A model generated the notes under the pieces. It was given only the letters and a program-made list of their open reading frames with translations, was not told the origin of the DNA and searched no databases. From an uncultured Ruminococcus sp. (GTDB taxonomy: Bacteria; Bacillota; Clostridia; Oscillospirales; Ruminococcaceae): 20,976 nucleotides of DNA. A program made the translations under genes and the position numbers. The stretch is from the NCBI GenBank assembly GCA_905199285.1, contig CAJKFZ010000018.1, positions 1 to 20,976 on the forward strand. The letters are read 5' to 3'. This document shows positions 17,016-20,976 of this stretch, one piece after another (position 1 is the first letter of the stretch; every line of letters starts with the position of its first letter).

Positions 17016-17603
17016 CTTGCAGTCCACCTCTAAGCCTCTTGTCATAACATCAAAAAGTTTACGGTTAGGTTGGGTATGCAGTTCGTCAAAGACTATGCCG
17101 TGAATGTTAAATCCGTGCTTGCTGTAGGCTTCTGCAGAAAGCACCTGATAGAAACTGTTAGTTGGAGTGAAAACGATTCTTTTCTGAGAAGTCAGGATTT
17201 TGACTCGTTTATTCAGGGCAGGACACATTCGCACCATGTCGGCAGCAACATCAAAAACGATAGCCGCCTGCTGTCTGTCAGCAGCACAGCCATAAACCTC
17301 GGCTCGTTCCTCGCCGTCACCGCAGGTCAGCAGAAGTGCGACTGCCGCCGCAAGCTCTGACTTTCCATTCTTTTTTGGAATCTCAATGTATGCCGTGTTA
17401 AACTGCCGGTAACCGTTCGGTTTCAGAATGCCGAACAAGTCACGGATGATCTGTTCCTGCCAATCGAGCAGTTCAAACTTTTTTCCTGCCCATGTTCCTT
17501 TGGTGTGAGACAGGCACTGAATAAAATTGACAGCATAGTCTGCTGCCGCTTTGTTGTATTTTGAAGTCTCAGCCATGAATTTTGTCGGTTCGAATTTTGC
17601 AAT
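17016..17603 (-). pseudogene. N-terminal fragment of phage terminase large subunit
   Basis: About 190 residues of a Terminase_1-type ATPase motor: KFMAETSKYNKAAADYAVNF, LLDWQEQIIRDLFGI, the P-loop-like IPKKNGKSELAAAVALLL, FYQVLSAEAYSKHG and Walker B IHGIVFDELH, ending near LFDVMTRG. The nuclease half is missing. The frame then continues into the serine recombinase fragment, with the junction at about 17000-17033. The likely original start was ATG, GCA, AAA, TTC: a strong GGAGGTGA (17609-17616) sits five bases from ATT 17601-17603, so the start codon seems mutated to ATT. An in-frame GTG at 17612 overlaps that ribosome site and is a poor start. A prophage packaging relic. Confidence 0.85.
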
Positions 17604-17875
17604 TGTACTCACCTCCGATACGAAAAAAAACTGCCAAAGCAAGTCTTGAATGATATTTTGAACGCCCTTGAGGCGATTTTTTTATTGAGATTGCTCTTTC
17701 ATTTTACTACATTATGCCATAAAAAAGCAAGGAAATCAAGTCATTTTGGAATCATAATCTGCACAAAGATAATCCGGAAAAACGGTGAAAATTGTACTTC
17801 CGAAGAAAACGAAAACAGGCAGTACGAGAGACAGTCCCCTTATTCAAGGACTGCCGCTTTTGTTTGCCGTGCGTT

Positions 17876-18145
17876 TTATTTTGCGAGCTGGTCGAAGCAC
17901 CATTTCATGGCATCTCCGCCGTCATCGAAAGGATGCGGAGCAATCTCATTCAATCCGAGGCGGCATTCGATGTAGGAAAGTCCCGTCTATTCCTCTGTTT
18001 TGATGAAGTCGTAAATGGCAGCTTCAAATCCTCTGTAGGTCAGTCCGCATACCAGAACCTTTTCGCCGTATTTCAGCACTGCACCCTGCGTGCTGCATCC
18101 ATTCATTTCGAGGTGCTCCATTGTTGTGACCTTTTCCCATTTCAT
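17876..18145 (-). pseudogene. small hypothetical gene with an in-frame TAG
   Basis: ATG 18145 has a good GGAGG eight bases upstream and begins MKWEKVTTMEHLEMNG. After 52 residues ending DFIKTEE it meets TAG (17987-17989). The same frame then continues TGLSYIECRLGLNEIAPHPF to GDAMKWCFDQLAK and TAA 17876-17878, which reads as genuine protein. CAG (Gln) to TAG is the simplest change. No known domain; it belongs to the mobile-element block and has a leader similar to that of the next gene upstream (18340-18681). It may still make a 52-residue product. The 270 bases between it and the terminase hold no gene that I can support, only a 6-bp hairpin at 17832-17853. Confidence 0.72.
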
Positions 18146-18170
18146 TTTTGTATCCTCCGTCTGATTGGTA

Positions 18171-18279
18171 TTTCGGCTCGGTGTTCCCGTTCCGTTGTGT
18201 AGTATATTACCATACTTTCTGAAATACATCAAGCGGCTAAAACTACAGAATATCGGGAAAAACCAGCCGCCACAATTGT
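18171..18279. repeat. duplicated promoter/leader, copy A
   Basis: About 109 bases upstream of the 17876-18145 gene align with 18707-18815 upstream of the next gene. Shared blocks are TTTCGG, TTCCGTTGT, AAGCGGCTAAA, GGAAAAAC and AATTGT, in the same order and almost the same spacing. Confidence 0.65.
18204..18232 (-). promoter_or_regulatory. promoter within repeat copy A
   Basis: On the minus strand, TTGATG (complement of 18227-18232), 17 bases, TAATAT (complement of 18204-18209). The shared block TTTAGCCGCTT overlaps the -35 box, so it may be a common regulatory site. Confidence 0.5.
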
Positions 18280-18339
18280 CAGTTATACACATTCGGAAAA
18301 ACGTATCGGGTCGGTAATCCACCCCTGCGTTTTGGAATC

Positions 18340-18681
18340 TTATTCTTCAAGCAAGCCGTCCTCGGCAAGATCGTCGCAGGTCGCTTCAAGGATCTGCTCC
18401 AGTTCATCCCAAGAATCGCATTTCCAGCAGGGAGCACCGTAGGGAGCAGTTTTTCCGTCGCCATGCTCGGTAAGGTAAAGGCTCTCATCGGTCACTACAA
18501 GGCGGTCTTTGTATTCAAAAATGAAAGCCGAGCCGATGAAGTATTCCCAGCAGGCTTTCGCCTTGTCGGAAAAGCCGTCCGGCAGTGCAAGTTCAACCGC
18601 TGAGCTTTCGTTTTCGTGGTCGTTCATGTCCACCGGTCTGTAGCCTACGATCATGTGCGTGTCAGGTCTTAAGAATTTCAT
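18340..18681 (-). CDS. small acidic hypothetical protein
   Basis: The protein has 113 residues from ATG 18681 (GGAGG upstream), starting MKFLRPDTHMIVGYRPVDM and ending in an acidic tail (CDDLAEDGLLEE). It has no signal peptide or membrane helix, and the C-terminal half is strongly acidic. I do not recognise the family. It sits in the mobile-element block and has its own promoter in repeat copy B. It is one of the few intact genes there. Confidence 0.7.
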   Translation of the reverse strand: MKFLRPDTHMIVGYRPVDMNDHENESSAVELALPDGFSDKAKACWEYFIGSAFIFEYKDRLVVTDESLYLTEHGDGKTAPYGAPCWKCDSWDELEQILEATCDDLAEDGLLEE

Positions 18682-18706
18682 CTGTTTTTCCTCCAAAATT
18701 CGTGGT

Positions 18707-18815
18707 TTTCGGTGCGGTTCTCCGCTTCCGTTGTACACAGTATACCGCATAGTGTGAATAATAGCAAGCGGCTAAATCCACTGAAATATATAGGAAAAAC
18801 AGCTTTTATAATTGT
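18707..18815. repeat. duplicated promoter/leader, copy B
   Basis: Second copy of the approximately 109-base module described at 18171-18279. It lies upstream of the 113-residue gene and is offset by a single base at the AAGCGGCTAAA block. Confidence 0.65.
18739..18767 (-). promoter_or_regulatory. promoter within repeat copy B
   Basis: On the minus strand, TTGCTA (complement of 18762-18767), 17 bases, TATACT (complement of 18739-18744), giving a leader of about 50 bases as in copy A. TTTAGCCGCTT again abuts the -35 box. Confidence 0.55.
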
Positions 18816-18939
18816 GTAATATATGCCTTGCTGCAACAGCCACACAGTTGCCTCTATGTGTCTCCGTTCTGTATGGGGGATAACTTTGCAAGGGTAGGCA
18901 AAACGGCGAACGTGGGGCAACGTGGCGGCTGTGTGACTC

Positions 18940-19140
18940 TTATTCAGAGTAATTGCGGTGAATGATGCTAATGATTTTTTCCTGTTCCTCGGAGGAAACT
19001 CCGATGCTCTGTAACGCTTCTTTTGTTGCACAATCGCTGCAAACAAGAGTTTCGTTATCTTCTCTTGAAAGGGCAGGTCTTTCCGTGTAGATTCATCCGC
19101 ACTTCGGGCAAGTTCTTGGTTCTCTGATTTCACTTTTCAT
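18940..19140 (-). pseudogene. 66-codon zinc-ribbon gene with an in-frame TGA
   Basis: ATG 19140 has AAGGAGG upstream and reads MKSEIREPRTCPKCG, then TGA (19093-19095), then IYTERPALSREDNETLVCSD, CATKEALQSIGVSSEEQEKI and a short tail to TAA 18940-18942. CPKC and CSDC form a four-cysteine zinc ribbon of a type common in phage and mobile-element gene sets. CGA (Arg) to TGA is the simplest change. The start overlaps the end of the cyclotransferase-like gene by 11 bases, so the two were translationally coupled. The truncated product would be 15 residues with half the zinc site. The true frame is too short and broken to show up as a long open frame. Confidence 0.8.
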
Positions 19141-19570
19141 CTCTCACGCCTCCTTCACCTAAATCAAATGCAAGCAGCAGATGCTTCAAATCAAATCCGA
19201 AATCACGGTAGCCCTGAACACAGGTTCTCACGTAGGCACTGCTCGGAATTCCCAGCGGTCTGTCCTCGTGCATAATGTACACAAAAGCCTTGAGTTTTCG
19301 GCGATTTACTGTGATTTCCAGTTCGGTTTTGTAGTAGAAAGTCGGGCAGCCTTCGTAGGCATCAAGGCGTTGTTCATCGGCTTCCGAAACCTTCCAGACT
19401 GCAACAGGAACTTTGGATTTTTCGGCTTTCTCAATGGTGAGGTAAGAGCCTGTTTTACTGCCCTTGAACAGCAGCTGATAGCCATGAATCCACGCTGTTC
19501 CAACAGGCTTGGCAGCGGGGGCAGCGATAACGCCATCATGCCAATTAAGAAACTGTTTACAGTTGGCGTT
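19130..19570 (-). pseudogene. gamma-glutamylcyclotransferase-like (AIG2/GGCT) fragment, 5' end lost
   Basis: About 145 residues match the AIG2-like GGCT fold: PVGTAWIHGYQLLFKG, SKTGSYLTIEKAEKSKVPVA, LDAYEGCPTFYYKTELEI (with the catalytic-type Glu), AFVYIMHEDRPLGIPSSAYV, and GYRDFGFD near the end. The N-terminal YGSN motif, which binds substrate, is absent. Just before the conserved part an RCP motif normally seen as YRCP or WRCP is present only in another frame (19517-19534), so small indels there cancel out and scramble about a dozen residues. No start codon with a ribosome site exists, and the 5' end collides with the leader of the plus-strand DIP1984 gene. GGCT-like genes are common in phages of this group. 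It overlaps the zinc-ribbon gene start. Confidence 0.78.
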
Positions 19571-19598
19571 GTAAAGGGATAAACAGGAGGTTATGATT

Positions 19599-20051
19599 AT
19601 GAAACTTGCTACAGCTTTGTCAGAACGTTCTGACATTCAAAACAAAATCAGTGAAATATCTGTCAGATTGAATAACAACGCAAAGGTACAGGATGGAGAT
19701 ACTCCCGTTGAAAATCCTATCAAGCTCATGGAGGAACTTGACAGTCTGCTCATAAGACTTGAAGACCTGATGGCAAAAATCAATTTGACAAACAGCAAAA
19801 CGGTATACGATGGAAAAACTATTACCGAACTGCTTGCACACAGAGACTGTTTAAAGAAGAAAATCGAGATAATGCGGAATTTTCTTAACAATGCAAGCAA
19901 CAGAGTCAACCGTATGACCAGAACAGAAATTAAAATTATCAGCACTGTTCCCGTTTCTGAACTTCAAGAAACTCTCGACTGCCTTTCCAAGGAATTACGT
20001 CAAACAGACGAAAAAATTCAGGAATTGAATTGGACAACAGAATTGATATAA
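19599..20051 (+). CDS. DIP1984-family (septicolysin-like) protein
   Basis: The protein has 150 residues from ATG 19599, eight bases after AGGAGG (19585-19590); the ATG at 19593 is too close. The sequence follows the DIP1984 family throughout: MKLATALSERSDIQNKI, LNNNAKVQDGD, LDSLLIRLEDLMAKINLTNS, HRDCLKKKIEIMRNFL and ELRQTDEKIQELNWTTEL. It is almost entirely helical, likely a coiled coil, and cytoplasmic. No biochemical function is established; the septicolysin name comes from distant similarity. It is transcribed towards a tRNA-like RNA that starts eight bases after its stop, and a strong terminator follows both, so gene and RNA probably form one unit. It appears intact, unlike the genes on its left. 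Confidence 0.88.
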   Translation: MKLATALSERSDIQNKISEISVRLNNNAKVQDGDTPVENPIKLMEELDSLLIRLEDLMAKINLTNSKTVYDGKTITELLAHRDCLKKKIEIMRNFLNNASNRVNRMTRTEIKIISTVPVSELQETLDCLSKELRQTDEKIQELNWTTELI

Positions 20052-20059
20052 TGTTATGG

Positions 20060-20160
20060 GTGGGATTTTTTACAGAGTGGATGCATCTCCGTCAGCAGAG
20101 AATGTGCTGAATCATTGGCGAAATCGGGACAGATTTCAGAGGTTCGACTCCTCATTTTAC
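20060..20160 (+). ncRNA. tRNA-like structured RNA downstream of the DIP1984 gene
   Basis: The sequence can fold as a cloverleaf with a long variable arm. Acceptor-like helix: GTGGGAT (20060-20066) with ATTTTAC (20154-20160), 7 bp including three G-U pairs. D-like arm: GAG/CTC (20075-20077, 20087-20089) with GG in the loop. Anticodon-like arm: TCAGCA/TGCTGA (20092-20097, 20105-20110) with a 7-base loop GAGAATG. Variable-arm-like hairpin: GAAATC/GATTTC (20120-20125, 20132-20137). T-arm: GAGG-TTCGACT-CCTC (20139-20153) with a canonical T-loop. No CCA is encoded, the T stem has 4 bp and there are extra unpaired bases, so it is not a normal tRNA. The fold was done by eye, without energy calculation. 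Confidence 0.55.
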
Positions 20161-20245
20161 ACGCATTGTCCAGTAATGTTACATGCGTACCGTTAATTAT
20201 TTTATTACTACCTCGCATCGGCTGTGAAAATGGGTGGGTATTAGT

Positions 20246-20279
20246 AAAGGCGGAAATCTATTTTGGTTTCCGCCTTTTT
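20246..20279 (+). terminator. strong Rho-independent terminator
   Basis: AAAGGCGGAAA (20246-20256) pairs perfectly with TTTCCGCCTTT (20267-20277) around a 10-base loop, and the T-run continues to 20279. It ends the DIP1984 and tRNA-like RNA unit. Confidence 0.88.
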
Positions 20280-20592
20280 ATTTGATATTATCTATAGCGT
20301 GTTCCCTTTTTAAGTACGCATCATCATTATTCGACACAAAACGACAAAATCCTACACAAATAAGCTATGCATCAAAAAACTCGGCTGATATAATTATAAT
20401 AAAATATATTATACAAAAAGCTAAAGTAAGATAATGATAAACATGAACGTTAACACTGTAACAATTGATATTAATCCATTCACAAAAATCGATTCACAAC
20501 GGAATTTTATATCTTTCCAAATATCTTGGTGAAGATTGTATTTGCGAGATTCTGAAATATCACCTTATCACTTTCTTTTTCACATCATAACC
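20280..20592. other. AT-rich intergenic stretch, possible 5' gene fragment
   Basis: No convincing gene. A 32-codon frame at 20433-20531 begins MINMNVNTVTIDINPF and stops at TGA after FQISW. It has no good ribosome site and may be a leftover 5' gene fragment or chance. There is no clear terminator for the minus-strand gene that ends at 20593. Confidence 0.35.
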
Positions 20593-20964
20593 CTACTTCT
20601 CATTTTCAATTTCATCTGTCAGCCTTAAAATCTCCGGAGCAATTTTCTCACGCTGTTTCTGTGTGATTTTATTGTAGATTGGATAAGCCGCCGCAAGTAT
20701 TGCCATTCCGGCAGTTCCAACGATCACTCCGGGAATAAACTCAGACCATTCAAGACACAGACACATCCCGAATCCCATTATCAGTGTTCCCGCTATACCA
20801 ACGATAATTGAAATCATAGTTCCGGGACGTGTCACGCTTTCGTCAAGACGGCGTAGTCTGTCCATTTTGCTTTCTTCCTGCGGTAAATACTTTTTACGGA
20901 TTTTTTCCAGTTCCAATTGCTGTTTTGCAGAGTATGTGTATTCAAATTTATCATTGTTTTCCAT
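20593..20964 (-). CDS. small two-helix membrane protein
   Basis: The protein has 123 residues from ATG 20964, with GGAG eight bases upstream at the window edge, ending at TAG 20593-20595. The N-terminal 45 residues are charged and helical (QLELEKIRKKYLPQEESK). Two hydrophobic helices follow at about 48-71 (MISIIVGIAGTLIMGFGMCL) and 76-97 (FIPGVIVGTAGMAILAAAY), then a charged tail. It resembles uncharacterised membrane proteins of clostridia found outside mobile elements. No function can be assigned. The TAG stop shows that TAG is an ordinary stop codon in this organism. Confidence 0.82.
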   Translation of the reverse strand: MENNDKFEYTYSAKQQLELEKIRKKYLPQEESKMDRLRRLDESVTRPGTMISIIVGIAGTLIMGFGMCLCLEWSEFIPGVIVGTAGMAILAAAYPIYNKITQKQREKIAPEILRLTDEIENEK

Positions 20965-20976
20965 TTCAAATACTCC

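Noticed and set aside
17646..18202. Plus-strand open frames opposite the small mobile-element genes
   Set aside because: Three overlapping frames cover the same bases, whereas the minus strand has start sites, promoters and protein-like readthrough.
2351..19140. Genome-wide recoding of UGA (as Trp) or UAG (as Gln)
   Set aside because: Expected residues at the internal stops differ (likely Trp, Arg, Cys, Gln, Glu), all three stop codons are involved, and intact genes end in TAA, TGA and TAG.
20060..20160. Ordinary tRNA gene or tRNA 3' end used as a phage attachment site
   Set aside because: Extra length, 4-bp T stem, G-U rich acceptor, no CCA and an atypical anticodon loop do not fit a tRNA; the adjacent DIP1984 gene suggests a dedicated RNA. 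A decayed tRNA cannot be fully excluded.
1..20976. CRISPR array, rRNA genes, complete insertion sequence
   Set aside because: No regularly spaced repeats, no rRNA-like sequence and no transposase-like frame were found.

Overview
The window looks like a chromosomal stretch of a fibre-degrading Ruminococcus or close relative (Oscillospiraceae). The main evidence is dockerin-type sequence ending in the Ruminococcus-like run DVFDLC(L/M)MKREL in two proteins, a secreted GH98-CBM-dockerin-esterase polypeptide, moderate to low GC, and Firmicute-style AAGGAGG ribosome sites and TTGACA/TATAAT promoters.

Layout. (1) 1-3058, plus strand: the tail of an unknown gene, two conserved hypothetical genes (the first broken by TAG) and a metallophosphoesterase broken by three TGA codons. 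(2) 3117-4438, minus: an AAA_14/DUF4143 ATPase frameshifted at an (AT)6 tract, with a similar inverted repeat on both sides. (3) 4506-10924: an intact plant-polysaccharide locus. A giant GH98 / CBM / dockerin / CE1 enzyme faces a XylR-like regulator (sugar-binding domain plus AraC HTH), and their shared control region holds three copies of a TGTGGAC half-site. (4) 11013-14565: an intact minus-strand set of a small protein, an iron alcohol dehydrogenase and a dockerin-flavodoxin-cyclophilin-like lipoprotein, divergent from a broken LysR regulator. (5) 14611-15929: a second AAA_14/DUF4143 ATPase with a stop codon in its Walker A motif and a 33-bp palindrome at its promoter. (6) 16295-19570, minus: wreckage of a prophage or integrative element (large serine recombinase fused by deletion to terminase, small hypothetical genes, a zinc-ribbon protein and a gamma-glutamylcyclotransferase-like fragment). 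(7) 19599-20279, plus: a DIP1984-family gene followed at once by a cloverleaf-like RNA and a strong terminator. (8) 20593-20964, minus: a small two-helix membrane protein.

Two things stand out. About ten of some nineteen loci are broken, mostly by single in-frame stop codons that leave the reading frame otherwise clean, while the carbohydrate and alcohol dehydrogenase core (4680-13576) has none. The best candidate for an under-described system is the DIP1984 gene with its adjacent tRNA-like RNA. A second candidate is the AAA_14/DUF4143 ATPase genes, each carrying its own large palindrome at the promoter.
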